From positions 868,001 through 932,000 of the forward strand of contig CP197396.1 of assembly GCA_052161885.1 (NCBI GenBank): a stretch of 64,000 nucleotides of DNA, given 5' to 3'. The notes beneath the pieces are model-generated. The model was not told where the DNA came from. It did not search any database and saw nothing but the letters and a program-made list of their open reading frames with translations. Below, piece by piece: positions 26,769 to 34,790 of the stretch. The first letter of the stretch is position 1. Each line of letters starts with the position of its first letter. The translations under genes were made by a program, and so were the position numbers. The DNA comes from QKTW01 sp052161885. Its GTDB lineage: Bacteria; Bacteroidota; Bacteroidia; Chitinophagales; Chitinophagaceae.

Positions 26769-27947
26769 TTATTTAAATGCACCGAAACCTGTTACATCCT
26801 GGCCGGTGATCAGCAGGTGAATGTCGTGCGTTCCTTCGTAAGTAATTACAGACTCCAGGTTCATCATGTGGCGCATGATACTGTATTCGCCGGTAATACC
26901 CATACCGCCGAGTATCTGGCGTGCTTCACGGGCAATGGTGATCGCCGTTTCGCAGCTGTTACGCTTGGCCATAGAAATTTGTGCCGGTGTTTCGCGGTGT
27001 TCATTGCGGAGCACACCAAGACGCCATACCAGCAACTGTCCTTTGGTGATCTCCGTAATCATTTCCGCCAGTTTCTTTTGTGTCAGCTGGAAAGCACCGA
27101 TCGGTTTGTCGAACTGGATACGCTGCTGTGAATAACGCAGAGCAGTGTCGTAGCAGTCCATAGCACAGCCAAGTGCTCCCCATGCAATACCGAAGCGGGC
27201 GCTGGAAAGACAGCCGAGAGGACCTTTCAGACCAATAACATTGGGCAGTATGTTTTCTTTCGGAACTTTTACGTTGTCAAACACCAGCTCACCGGTAGCA
27301 GAGGCGCGGAGCGACCATTTGCCATGCGTTTCAGGTGTAGTGAAGCCTTCCATGCCACGCTCCACGATCAGGCCCTGGATCTTACCATCAGGATTCTTGG
27401 CCCATACCACAGCAATATCTGCAAACGGGGCATTGGAGATCCACATTTTAGAGCCATTCAGGATCACATGATCGCCGGCGTCTTTAAAATTGGTGAGCAT
27501 TCCTGCAGGGTTAGAACCGAAGTTAGGTTCTGTGAGGCCGAAGCAACCCATCAGTTCGCCGGTAGCGAGTTTTGGCAGATATTTCTTTTTCTGCTCTTCA
27601 CTGCCGTAAGTGAGAATGGGGAACATAACCAGCGAGCCTTGTACAGATGCAGTAGAACGGATACCGGAATCACCGCGTTCCAGTTCCTGCATCATGATGC
27701 CGTAGGAAATATAATCAAGACCGGGACCACCGTATTCCTGCGGAACAAAAGGCCCGAAACAGCCCAGTTCGCCCAGTCCTTTAATAATTTGTTTTGGGAA
27801 TGCTGCTTTTTGTGCGTAATCCTCGATGATCGGGGATATTTCTTTTTTCACAAAAGCGCGGACAGAATCACGGATAAGTTTGTGTTCGTCTGTCAAAAGT
27901 TCATCCAAAAGGTAATAATCGGGATGTTGATACAGATCTTTCTGCAT
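26769..27947 (-). CDS. gcdH: Acyl-CoA dehydrogenase, probably glutaryl-CoA dehydrogenase
   Basis: FAD enzyme of 392 residues from ATG 27947 (MQKDLYQHPDYYLLDELLTD); an upstream in-frame extension has no family resemblance. The C-terminal ESVITYEGTHDIHLLITGQ places the catalytic Glu in the TYEGTHDIH motif characteristic of glutaryl-CoA dehydrogenases, which convert glutaryl-CoA to crotonyl-CoA in lysine and tryptophan breakdown. FAD/substrate motifs GCFGLTEPNFGSNPAGM and SKMWISNAPFADIAVVW agree. A perfect -7 box lies 32 bases upstream. Assignment within the acyl-CoA dehydrogenase family is likely but not certain. Confidence 0.9.
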   Translation of the reverse strand: MQKDLYQHPDYYLLDELLTDEHKLIRDSVRAFVKKEISPIIEDYAQKAAFPKQIIKGLGELGCFGPFVPQEYGGPGLDYISYGIMMQELERGDSGIRSTASVQGSLVMFPILTYGSEEQKKKYLPKLATGELMGCFGLTEPNFGSNPAGMLTNFKDAGDHVILNGSKMWISNAPFADIAVVWAKNPDGKIQGLIVERGMEGFTTPETHGKWSLRASATGELVFDNVKVPKENILPNVIGLKGPLGCLSSARFGIAWGALGCAMDCYDTALRYSQQRIQFDKPIGAFQLTQKKLAEMITEITKGQLLVWRLGVLRNEHRETPAQISMAKRNSCETAITIAREARQILGGMGITGEYSIMRHMMNLESVITYEGTHDIHLLITGQDVTGFGAFK

Positions 27948-27978
27948 AAAAATGTTAAAGGTTGACAAAAGATGTGTG

Positions 27979-27986
27979 CAAAGGTA
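27979..27986 (-). promoter_or_regulatory. Bacteroidota -7 element upstream of gcdH
   Basis: On the minus strand the box reads TACCTTTG, an exact consensus match, 32 bases before the start at 27947. It lies in the 331-base divergent region shared with rpoD, which otherwise shows no open frame. Confidence 0.6.
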
Positions 27987-28229
27987 GCATTTTTGACATA
28001 TGCGATATAGCTTTGTGAAGGAACTGACAAAAAAGGACATACGCCTATCAGCTTATAACGGCATAGAATATATCCATTTAGCCTGGAACACAATATGCAC
28101 AAGGCTTTAGCGTTATAGAGCAGCCAATTACCACAGTAAAATGCAACAATACGAAAAAAACGGAACATAATTTGCTGCTGTATTAACAAAATTATAAGGC
28201 TGTGTCCTGCAAACTATTCTGGCAGTTTC

Positions 28230-28260
28230 TTTGTCTTATTAATTCTAACGAGTATATTTA
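28230..28260 (+). promoter_or_regulatory. Probable promoter of rpoD (TTTG-N19-TATATTTA)
   Basis: TTTG at 28230-28233 and TATATTTA at 28253-28260 are separated by 19 bases, the expected Bacteroidota geometry. The last base of the -7 box departs from TAnnTTTG. The rpoD ATG is 19 bases further on. Confidence 0.45.
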
Positions 28261-28278
28261 AATTAAATTCCATAAATT

Positions 28279-29136
28279 ATGAGGCAGTTAAAAATTGCCA
28301 CCCAGATCACGAACAGGGACTCTCAGGCGGTAGAAAAGTATCTTCAGGAAATCAGCAAAATATCGATGATTACACCCGAGGAGGAAACTACCCTTGCGCA
28401 GCGCATTCGCATGAATGACCAGCGCGCACTGGAGAAACTGGTGAAAGCGAACCTCCGTTTCGTGGTCTCTGTGGCCAAACAGTATCAGCACCAGGGTCTT
28501 TCATTGAGCGATCTTATCAATGAAGGTAACCTCGGACTGATCAAGGCTGCACAGCGTTTTGATGAAACAAAAGGGTTTAAATTCATCTCCTATGCCGTAT
28601 GGTGGATCCGTCAGTCCATCCTGCAGGCTTTGGCAGAACAGGGCCGTCTCGTACGCCTCCCGCAGAACAAAATCGGTACTTACAACAAGGCCAACAAAGC
28701 ATTTATAGCATTTGAGCAGGAGCACGAGCGCGAACCATCTACCGAAGAACTGGCAGACATACTGGAGATGAGCGAAACTGAGATCACCAACATTTTTACC
28801 AGCAATACACGTCACACATCCCTGGATGCGCCGGTGCATGAAGCGGAAGATGTAGCTATGGGTGATCTGCTGGAAGGCAGCGCTGATACTGATGAAGATG
28901 TAATGAAGGACTCACTTCGTGCTGAAATACGCCGCATCCTGAAATCATTGAGCGTACGTGAAGCTGAAATCCTTGCTGCATATTTTGGTCTGGAAGGTGA
29001 CGATGGTCCTACAATAGAGGAAATCGGTGAAAAATATGATCTTACCAAAGAACGTATCCGCCAGATCAAAGAACGCGCCATCAAACGCCTGCAGAAAGCC
29101 CGCTACAGCAATGCACTGAAGGTGTATCTGGGCTAG
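28279..29136 (+). CDS. rpoD: Primary RNA polymerase sigma factor (Bacteroidota short type)
   Basis: A 285-residue sigma-70 family protein. It starts MRQLKIATQITNRDSQAVEKYL, the region 1.2 form of Bacteroidota housekeeping sigma factors, which lack region 1.1. Region 2 contains NLRFVVSVAKQYQHQGLSLSDLINEGNLGL and FKFISYAVWWIRQSI, the -10 recognition and melting segment. Region 3 and region 4 (TIEEIGEKYDLTKERIRQIKERAIKRL, helix-turn-helix) follow. This sigma would read the TAnnTTTG promoters seen through the window. Confidence 0.96.
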   Translation: MRQLKIATQITNRDSQAVEKYLQEISKISMITPEEETTLAQRIRMNDQRALEKLVKANLRFVVSVAKQYQHQGLSLSDLINEGNLGLIKAAQRFDETKGFKFISYAVWWIRQSILQALAEQGRLVRLPQNKIGTYNKANKAFIAFEQEHEREPSTEELADILEMSETEITNIFTSNTRHTSLDAPVHEAEDVAMGDLLEGSADTDEDVMKDSLRAEIRRILKSLSVREAEILAAYFGLEGDDGPTIEEIGEKYDLTKERIRQIKERAIKRLQKARYSNALKVYLG

Positions 29137-29177
29137 TTTTTTACCATTACAATTTTATTGAAAAACAGATATTGCTC

Positions 29178-29200
29178 AAAGCCGCCATTATGGCGGCTTT
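29178..29200 (+). terminator. Hairpin after rpoD, probable terminator
   Basis: A perfect 10-bp stem (AAAGCCGCCA / TGGCGGCTTT) with a TTA loop, 41 bases after the rpoD stop. The tail is short (TTTGGTATTT), so termination may be partial. Confidence 0.65.
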
Positions 29201-29307
29201 GGTATTTAAATTAATTTTTTTCGCAATTGCCCCCGCAAACTGTCGTGTACAGCCATCTGTTTTTTCCTTTCACGGACGTAGCTTTAGGTTATCAATTAAA
29301 AGCAATT

Positions 29308-29715
29308 ATGGAAACAATAGCTGTAAAAGACGATATCAAAGTAATGTACGTGCAGGCTGGTTCGTTTCCGGATGGAGTGCTGGCCGCCCATCAGCAACTG
29401 CGTGCATTGATACCGTTTTCAACTGACCGCAAATACCTGGGTATTTCCCGGCCCGAAAACGGAACAATTCAGTATAAAGCAGCTATGGAAGAAGTGCGTC
29501 CCGGTGAGGCTGAGGAAAAAGGATTGCCTACGCTTGTATTGAAAGGCGGCAATTATATTTCCCTGATGGTGTACGATTTCATGAAAAATACCCAAGGCAT
29601 CGGTCAGGCATTTCGGGAGTTGCTCGCCCATTCCGGCCTGGATCCACAAGGGTATTGTGTGGAATGGTATGTTAATGATAAAGATGTGCAATGCATGATA
29701 AGGCTGGAAAATTGA
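29308..29715 (+). CDS. GyrI-like small-molecule-binding domain protein
   Basis: A 135-residue stand-alone GyrI/SOUL-like domain, starting at ATG 29308 (METIAVKDDIKVMYVQAGSFP). The GyrI-like pattern is a duplicated beta-alpha-beta unit: residues 10-60 with VMYVQAGSFPDGVLAAHQQL, and 75-130 with LPTLVLKGGNYISLMVYDF and YCVEWYVNDKDVQCMIRL. Such domains bind hydrophobic ligands or inhibit gyrase in E. coli; here only ligand binding can be guessed. It leads a tight run of three small genes (gaps 6 and -1 bases). Confidence 0.68.
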   Translation: METIAVKDDIKVMYVQAGSFPDGVLAAHQQLRALIPFSTDRKYLGISRPENGTIQYKAAMEEVRPGEAEEKGLPTLVLKGGNYISLMVYDFMKNTQGIGQAFRELLAHSGLDPQGYCVEWYVNDKDVQCMIRLEN

Positions 29716-29721
29716 TTATCT

Positions 29722-30297
29722 ATGGATAAAGTAACAACTATAAACGAATATATTTCCCGTTTTCCGCCACAGACGCAGAAATTATTGGAGCAGATGCGCA
29801 AGGCTATTCAGCAGGCGGCGCCCGATGCAACAGAGGTAATCAGCTACGGTATGCCTGCCTTTAAACAGCATGGGGTGCTGGTTTATTTTGCCGGCTACGA
29901 CCGGCATATTGGCTTCTACCCCACCTCATCCGGCATAAAAAACTTTCAGCAGGAATTCGCGCGGTATAAAAGCTCGAAAGGAGCTGTGCAATTCCCATTG
30001 GATGAGCCTTTGCCGCTGGATCTTGTGAAAAGGATCGTGACATTCCGGGTCAAAGAAGACAGTGAAAAAACTGCTTTAAAGAAAAAAAAGACACCACAAG
30101 CCGGCAATGACTTTGCTGCCTCACTTTCAGCTCCTGCGCAGCGTGCGTTAAAAAATAAGGGAATCCACAATTTGAAACAGCTTTCAGGTTATACGGAGGC
30201 AGAAATACTCGCGCTGCATGGCGTTGGGAAATCAAGTATTCCTAAATTGCAGCAGGCACTTAACAGCCAGGGGTTGTCATTTAAACAGACTATATAA
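29722..30297 (+). CDS. DUF1801 protein fused to a helix-hairpin-helix domain
   Basis: A 191-residue two-domain protein. Residues about 10-115 are DUF1801 (YdhG/Fra-like fold), with IQQAAPDATEVISYGMPAFK and YDRHIGFYPTSSGI. Residues about 130-188 are a helix-hairpin-helix module like the RNA polymerase alpha C-terminal domain (APAQRALKNKGIHNLKQLSG and LHGVGKSSIPKLQQAL), which suggests DNA or protein binding. A lysine-rich linker (LKKKKTP) joins them. The family is often annotated as an iron chaperone, but that label is not secure. It overlaps the next gene by one base. Confidence 0.8.
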   Translation: MDKVTTINEYISRFPPQTQKLLEQMRKAIQQAAPDATEVISYGMPAFKQHGVLVYFAGYDRHIGFYPTSSGIKNFQQEFARYKSSKGAVQFPLDEPLPLDLVKRIVTFRVKEDSEKTALKKKKTPQAGNDFAASLSAPAQRALKNKGIHNLKQLSGYTEAEILALHGVGKSSIPKLQQALNSQGLSFKQTI

Positions 30298-30506
30298 TGA
30301 AGAAAGAATATTGGGACGTTACGGATGAGCAGGTTATGGAAAAAACGGGGAAGAACATTTCAGATTGGATAACAATACTGGATAAGTTTGAAGCAGCAGA
30401 AAAGAAATCAAATGATGTTGTAGCCTATCTGCAGTCCGACTTTAATGTGCCCCGTTACTGGGCGCGCACGCTTACTACCCATTATCTTAAATCAAAAGGG
30501 AAATGA
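30297..30506 (+). CDS. DUF4287 domain small protein
   Basis: A 69-residue protein of the DUF4287 type, recognisable by VMEKTGKNISDWITILDKF and the C-terminal FNVPRYWARTLTTHYLK. It starts in a TAATG overlap with the DUF1801-HhH gene, so translational coupling is likely. DUF4287 proteins are frequently encoded near DUF1801 and DUF5655 proteins; the function is unknown. Confidence 0.8.
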   Translation: MKKEYWDVTDEQVMEKTGKNISDWITILDKFEAAEKKSNDVVAYLQSDFNVPRYWARTLTTHYLKSKGK

Positions 30507-30622
30507 CACTTCCTGCAGAATGGATATTTTTTGTGGGGCCGGGCTATTGGAGTACAGTAGTGCAATAGTGGCGATGGCACCGTTCATCTTGCAGAAATCC
30601 ATTGAGCTATACAAACTGAAAT

Positions 30623-30661
30623 AAGAAGCCCTGGAATACTGTTCATATTCCAGGGCTTCTT
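30623..30661. terminator. Bidirectional terminator between convergent genes
   Basis: A 14-bp perfect stem (GAAGCCCTGGAATA / TATTCCAGGGCTTC, 30625-30638 and 30646-30659) sits between the DUF4287 gene and the EVE gene, which converge on it. The flanking A and T residues are modest on both strands. Confidence 0.75.
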
Positions 30662-30673
30662 CATAAGATGTAT

Positions 30674-31078
30674 CTAGCTGCCCAGTTTTACAATATGCTT
30701 AAACTGTTCTTTAGTAACGTCAGAAACCGAAAGGCGCGACAGTCTCACCAATGACATGCCTTCAAGTGCAGGATCGGCTTTGATCTGTGCCAGTGTCACC
30801 GGCTTTTTCAGTTTCTTCACTGGCTTGAGGTTTACAACTACCCAGTTCGGATCATCAGTTGTAGGATCCTGGTAAGCAGCTACCGATACTTCTGCGATGC
30901 CTACTATTTCCAGACCTTCATTACTGTGATAAAAAAACACCTGGTCGCCAACGGCCATTGCCTTGAGATTGTTGCGTGCTGCATAGTTGCGCACCCCGTC
31001 CCAGTGGGTTTCACCATCTTTTACAAACTGGTCCCAGCTATATTTAAAAGGCTCTGATTTTACTAACCAATAGTTCAT
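30674..31078 (-). CDS. EVE domain-containing protein
   Basis: A 134-residue single-domain EVE protein of the PUA superfamily. The canonical opening NYWLVKSEPFKYSWDQF, then HWDGVRNYAARNNLKAM and VFFYHSNEGLEIVGIAEV, identify it. EVE domains bind modified bases in RNA or DNA; the ligand here is unknown. A -7 box reading TATATTTG on the minus strand (31104-31111) is upstream. Confidence 0.9.
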   Translation of the reverse strand: MNYWLVKSEPFKYSWDQFVKDGETHWDGVRNYAARNNLKAMAVGDQVFFYHSNEGLEIVGIAEVSVAAYQDPTTDDPNWVVVNLKPVKKLKKPVTLAQIKADPALEGMSLVRLSRLSVSDVTKEQFKHIVKLGS

Positions 31079-31103
31079 TTCCTGTAGTACTTAATTATAA
31101 TAA

Positions 31104-31111
31104 CAAATATA
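31104..31111 (-). promoter_or_regulatory. Bacteroidota -7 element upstream of the EVE gene
   Basis: On the minus strand this reads TATATTTG, an exact TAnnTTTG match 26 bases before the ATG at 31078. No -33 TTG at normal spacing. Confidence 0.45.
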
Positions 31112-31148
31112 AAACCCGTTTGGCGGATATTAATCCTGCATATACATC

Positions 31149-32114
31149 TTACTTATCCCGCTGTAATAAATAAGACGCCAGTTCATAAAGTGGTTCTTTT
31201 CTTTTTCTCAATACAGCTACCTGTTCCAGGCATTCAAATGCCCGGTCGGAGTATTGGGCGGCAGCATTTTTACAGGCAACGTCCGCGCCGGTAGCGTGAT
31301 ATATTTCCAGCATCCTGCCTACTTTATCATCCTCATCTGTTGCCAGTAGCCGGTCTATCACTTCACGCTGTTCATCACTGGCATGATCCATAGCTTTGAG
31401 CAGCAGGTATGTCTTTTTGTTGGACTTGATATCGCCACCCTGCTGTTTCCCCACTTTTTCAGAGGTGCCGAAAGCATCGAGGTAATCGTCCTGCAGCTGG
31501 AATGCGATACCCAGGTTTTTTCCGAATTCATAGAGCTTCATCGCATTGCCTTCTGTAGCCCCGCCCAGCAAAGCGCCGATATAAAGGCTGGCGGCAAGCA
31601 GTACTGATGTTTTAAGCGTAATCATGCCCAGGTAATCTTCAATACTCACATCTGTCATAGACTCAAAGTCCATGTCTATCTGCTGACCTTCGCATACTTC
31701 TACTGCTGTTTTGTTAAACATGCGCAGCACTTCCGGCAGTGACTGCTCTACCCGCGATATCTGGTCATAGGCAAATATGGCCATCACATCACCTGAGAGT
31801 ATGCCGGCCGTAAGCCCGTATTTTGCATGTATGGTAGCATGCCCGCGACGCAGCGGGGCTTTGTCCATAATATCGTCATGGATCAGTGTAAAGTTGTGAA
31901 ATAACTCAAGCCCTGTTGCGGCCAGCCACGCATCTTTACTAATGTCGCCAAACAATTCGTTGCTCATGAGGCAAAGTATGGGACGTATGCGTTTGCCGGC
32001 AAGCTTCAGCAGGTAACGGCACGGATCATAAAGTGTGGCGGGAGCGGCAGGAAATGGTAATGTATTTTCCAGGTATGCTTCAAACTGAGGGACTAACTGG
32101 TCGAATGATTGCAT
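31149..32114 (-). CDS. Trans-isoprenyl diphosphate synthase (polyprenyl synthetase)
   Basis: Makes linear polyprenyl diphosphates from IPP and an allylic primer. The start is ATG 32114 (MQSFDQLVPQFEAYLEN), about 321 residues; an in-frame TTG lies three codons upstream. The first Asp-rich motif is DDIMD in LIHDDIMDKAPLRRG and the second is DDYLD in FQLQDDYLDAFG. KRIRPILCLM and GDIKSNKKT contribute substrate-binding lysines. Residues just before the first motif (NFTLI) suggest a short to mid-chain product such as GGPP, but that is an inference. Confidence 0.92.
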   Translation of the reverse strand: MQSFDQLVPQFEAYLENTLPFPAAPATLYDPCRYLLKLAGKRIRPILCLMSNELFGDISKDAWLAATGLELFHNFTLIHDDIMDKAPLRRGHATIHAKYGLTAGILSGDVMAIFAYDQISRVEQSLPEVLRMFNKTAVEVCEGQQIDMDFESMTDVSIEDYLGMITLKTSVLLAASLYIGALLGGATEGNAMKLYEFGKNLGIAFQLQDDYLDAFGTSEKVGKQQGGDIKSNKKTYLLLKAMDHASDEQREVIDRLLATDEDDKVGRMLEIYHATGADVACKNAAAQYSDRAFECLEQVAVLRKRKEPLYELASYLLQRDK

Positions 32115-32154
32115 GGGCTGCAAGATAGCTAAAAAGATAGCTTCGGCAGGTATA

Positions 32155-32185
32155 AAAAAAGAAAGTCCCCGGTATACGGGGACTT
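32155..32185 (-). terminator. Terminator for the EGF-like lipoprotein gene
   Basis: A 9-bp stem (AAGTCCCCG / CGGGGACTT) with a GTATA loop is followed on the minus strand by TTCTTTTTTT, 20-odd bases after the stop at 32206. Confidence 0.78.
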
Positions 32186-32205
32186 CTTTATATATCTTTA
32201 AAAGA

Positions 32206-32706
32206 TTAATTTTTGGATCCTACAAATGTGCAGACAGACTGTTTGTTGCCGGCTACATCTGAAATATTCTGTACATAAAGTGTGAACTTTTTAAGAGCTA
32301 CTGTTGCCTGTACATATTTGGCCTGGTTATTCTGACTATAAGCAGCTACATCTACAGCATTGCCGTCAGCAGTACCATAAATAGTATCGGTAATATTTCC
32401 ATGACGGACCATTCCGAGTGTCAGCGGTGCGCTTTTTACGAAAACATCCAGTGTATCTACAAGGCCGGGCAACTGATCGCAGCGCGTAGTGCCATAATAG
32501 CGGCCTACAAAACGGTCTGTAACCATTGTTTCACATTCTGCACCTTCATATCCTGTAGGGCAGCGGCAATAACCATCCGCACAGGAACCTCCATTTTTGC
32601 ATTTCAGGTCTGTACAACTATCTTTTTCACATGCGGTATATAAAACAGTGCTGGCAATGCCGATAAAAGAAAAGGCAGTAATCAAGGTATATTTCCAAAA
32701 CTTCAT
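32206..32706 (-). CDS. Lipoprotein with EGF-like module
   Basis: The start is ATG 32706 (MKFWKYTLITAFSFIGIAST), giving about 166 residues. A lipobox-like TACEK follows, then an EGF-like cysteine module with the spacing CTDLKCKNGGSCADGYCRCPTG and a following EGAEC. The remaining 100 residues are a beta-rich domain without recognised family. It is probably anchored to a membrane and exposed. EGF-like lipoproteins of this layout are frequent and uncharacterised in Bacteroidota. Confidence 0.78.
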   Translation of the reverse strand: MKFWKYTLITAFSFIGIASTVLYTACEKDSCTDLKCKNGGSCADGYCRCPTGYEGAECETMVTDRFVGRYYGTTRCDQLPGLVDTLDVFVKSAPLTLGMVRHGNITDTIYGTADGNAVDVAAYSQNNQAKYVQATVALKKFTLYVQNISDVAGNKQSVCTFVGSKN

Positions 32707-32772
32707 GCGGTGGAGTAATTTAAGCCTAAAATACAAAATTTATTAAAGTAGCATAGCCTTACGGCCATTTTT

Positions 32773-33807
32773 TTACTTATTAAATGCATTCCACCCCTGT
32801 GCCTTCAGTTCATGCTTGTTGCCCTGGCGGGTGATCAGGTGCGCACCTTCAGCTGCATCCGTAATATAACCGATAACGCTGATCTGCTCATTGGTAACAA
32901 TTTTATCGTAGTCGGCCTGGGGAATGGTAAATAAAAGCTCATAATCTTCACCGCCACTCAATGCACAGGCAGTGGCATCTGTATTGAACTCCATAGCCAT
33001 TTCTTTAGCTTCTGTATGGATCGGGATTTTTTCATCATACAACACCACACCGGCATTGCTTTGCCTGCATATGTGCAATAGTTCAGAGCTCAATCCGTCG
33101 CTTATATCTATCATAGATGTGGGCACAATATTGTTTTCGTGCAGCCAGTTAACGATGTCGAGGCGTGGCTCCGGTTTCAGGATACGGCCTACGATATAAG
33201 CTTTCTGTTCCAGATCAGGCTGTATATTCGGATTCTCCAGATACACCCTTTTTTCACGCTCCAGTAACTGCAAACCAAGGTAAGCTGCGCCGAGGTCGCC
33301 CGAAACGCAAACCAGGTCATTCTTTTTAGCGCCACTGCGGGTTACGTATTTATCCGGTGCTACTTCTCCTATTGCAGTTACGCTGATCACAAAGCCTCTC
33401 TGCGAGGTGCTGGTATCGCCGCCGATAAGGTCTACTTTATATTTTTCACAGGCGGCATATACGCCTTCATAAAATTCATCAAGCGCTTCTACCGAAAACC
33501 TGTTGGAGATACCAATGCTCATGGTAATGTGAGTGGGCGTGGCATTCATGGCACATATATCCGAAAGGTTTACTGCCACAGCTTTATAACCGAGATGTTT
33601 CAGTGGTGTATACATCAGGTCAAAATGTATGCCTTCCAGCAGCAGATCTGTAGTGATAACCGTTTGCCGGCCAAAATGGTCTATTACAGCAGCATCGTCA
33701 CCCACACTCAGCAAAGTGCCTGCCTGGCGTGTTTCATTGTTCTGGGTAAGATGATCTATAAGGCCAAATTCGCCCAGCGAGGATATTTCTGTACGTTCTT
33801 CGTTCAT
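32773..33807 (-). CDS. thiL: Thiamine-monophosphate kinase
   Basis: Phosphorylates thiamine monophosphate to thiamine diphosphate, using ATP and Mg2+. The 344-residue length fits. The characteristic N-terminus LGEFGLIDHLTQ, VGDDAAVIDH, TDLLLEGIHFDL, and the glycine-rich VSGDLGAAYLGL and ALSGGEDYELLFTIP identify it. No other thiamine gene lies nearby. A consensus -7 box is 18 bases upstream. Confidence 0.95.
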   Translation of the reverse strand: MNEERTEISSLGEFGLIDHLTQNNETRQAGTLLSVGDDAAVIDHFGRQTVITTDLLLEGIHFDLMYTPLKHLGYKAVAVNLSDICAMNATPTHITMSIGISNRFSVEALDEFYEGVYAACEKYKVDLIGGDTSTSQRGFVISVTAIGEVAPDKYVTRSGAKKNDLVCVSGDLGAAYLGLQLLEREKRVYLENPNIQPDLEQKAYIVGRILKPEPRLDIVNWLHENNIVPTSMIDISDGLSSELLHICRQSNAGVVLYDEKIPIHTEAKEMAMEFNTDATACALSGGEDYELLFTIPQADYDKIVTNEQISVIGYITDAAEGAHLITRQGNKHELKAQGWNAFNK

Positions 33808-33824
33808 TATAAAATTGTAAACCG

Positions 33825-33832
33825 CAAAGGTA
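33825..33832 (-). promoter_or_regulatory. Bacteroidota -7 element upstream of thiL
   Basis: On the minus strand the box reads TACCTTTG, an exact match, 18 bases before the ATG. The leader would be short, roughly ten bases. Confidence 0.55.
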
Positions 33833-33898
33833 TGAGATAATGCGGGATATGGGAATTAGCTGGTCTGCTGATTGGTCAATATGCTGATGAAAAAGAGT

Positions 33899-33990
33899 AA
33901 ATGTGAAAATTAGCTGATTAGCAAATGGCTGGCATTATATAGTTATAACAGCACAGGCATTAGCTAATTTTCACATCCGCTAATCAGCTG
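33899..33990. repeat. Pair of inverted dispersed repeats (AAATGTGAAAATTAGC family)
   Basis: A plus-strand copy at 33899-33927 begins AAATGTGAAAATTAGCTGAT. An inverted copy at 33958-33990 carries CATTAGCTAATTTTCACAT. The arms could pair over about 15 bp. The unit lies between thiL and the inositol monophosphatase gene. Confidence 0.75.
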
Positions 33991-34002
33991 ATTTTATATG
34001 GT

Positions 34003-34788
34003 CTACTCAATCGCTTTATTATTTATCTGGTGCAGCATCTCGTTGTGTATGTGGCCATTGGTGGCCAGTGTTTCCTTATCAAAAACACTGTATGGATCGC
34101 CCTGGAAGTTGGTGATTTTTCCGCCGGCTTCCTGCACTATAAGATAGCCAGCTGCTACATCCCATGAGTTCAGGTTGTATTCCCAGAAACCATCAAACCG
34201 GCCACAGGCAACCCAACAGAGATCGATAGCTGCGGAGCCGAGGCGGCGAACCGGCAGCCCTTGTAATATAAAGCGTTCAAACACTTTTATCGGATGTTCC
34301 TGCGAATTGGGCCATTTATATGGAAAACCTGTTACAAGGCATGCACGTTCAAAATCTTTCTTTTCAGAAACCCTGATCGGTTCATCGTTAAGGAATGCGC
34401 CTTTATCTTTTTCCGCAAAGAAAAATTCGTCCATCATGGGGTTATACACAACGCCCAGTATAAGATCTTCCTTATGTTTTACAGCGATGCTTACACAACA
34501 GATAGGAATGTGATGTGCAAAATTTACAGTTCCGTCTATGGGGTCAATGATCCATTGGTAATCTGATTCCTGCAGCAGCTCGCCCACTTCTTCGCTGATA
34601 ATGGTATGATGAGGAAACGACTTCTTAATGACATCAATAATTTTCGTCTCGGAAAGCTTATCTACTTCTGTCACCAGGTTATTGATGCCTTCTTTGTTTT
34701 CTACGCGGAAAGAACCATGAAAGTATTCAAGTATAACTGCTCCTGCGGCATGTGCTGCTTCGAGCAACACTTTTTTAATTTCGTCCAT
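34003..34788 (-). CDS. Inositol monophosphatase family protein (SuhB-like)
   Basis: Mg2+-dependent sugar phosphatase of 261 residues. The metal-binding motif EEVGE is in ISEEVGELLQ, WIIDPIDGTVNFAHHIP is the family hallmark, and the C-terminal WDVAAGYLIVQEAGGKITN completes the site. It starts two bases after the tolC stop, so it is the last gene of the tdk-hypothetical-tolC-imp run. The true substrate could be inositol phosphate, fructose-1,6-bisphosphate or PAP. Confidence 0.92.
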   Translation of the reverse strand: MDEIKKVLLEAAHAAGAVILEYFHGSFRVENKEGINNLVTEVDKLSETKIIDVIKKSFPHHTIISEEVGELLQESDYQWIIDPIDGTVNFAHHIPICCVSIAVKHKEDLILGVVYNPMMDEFFFAEKDKGAFLNDEPIRVSEKKDFERACLVTGFPYKWPNSQEHPIKVFERFILQGLPVRRLGSAAIDLCWVACGRFDGFWEYNLNSWDVAAGYLIVQEAGGKITNFQGDPYSVFDKETLATNGHIHNEMLHQINNKAIE

Positions 34789-34790
34789 TC

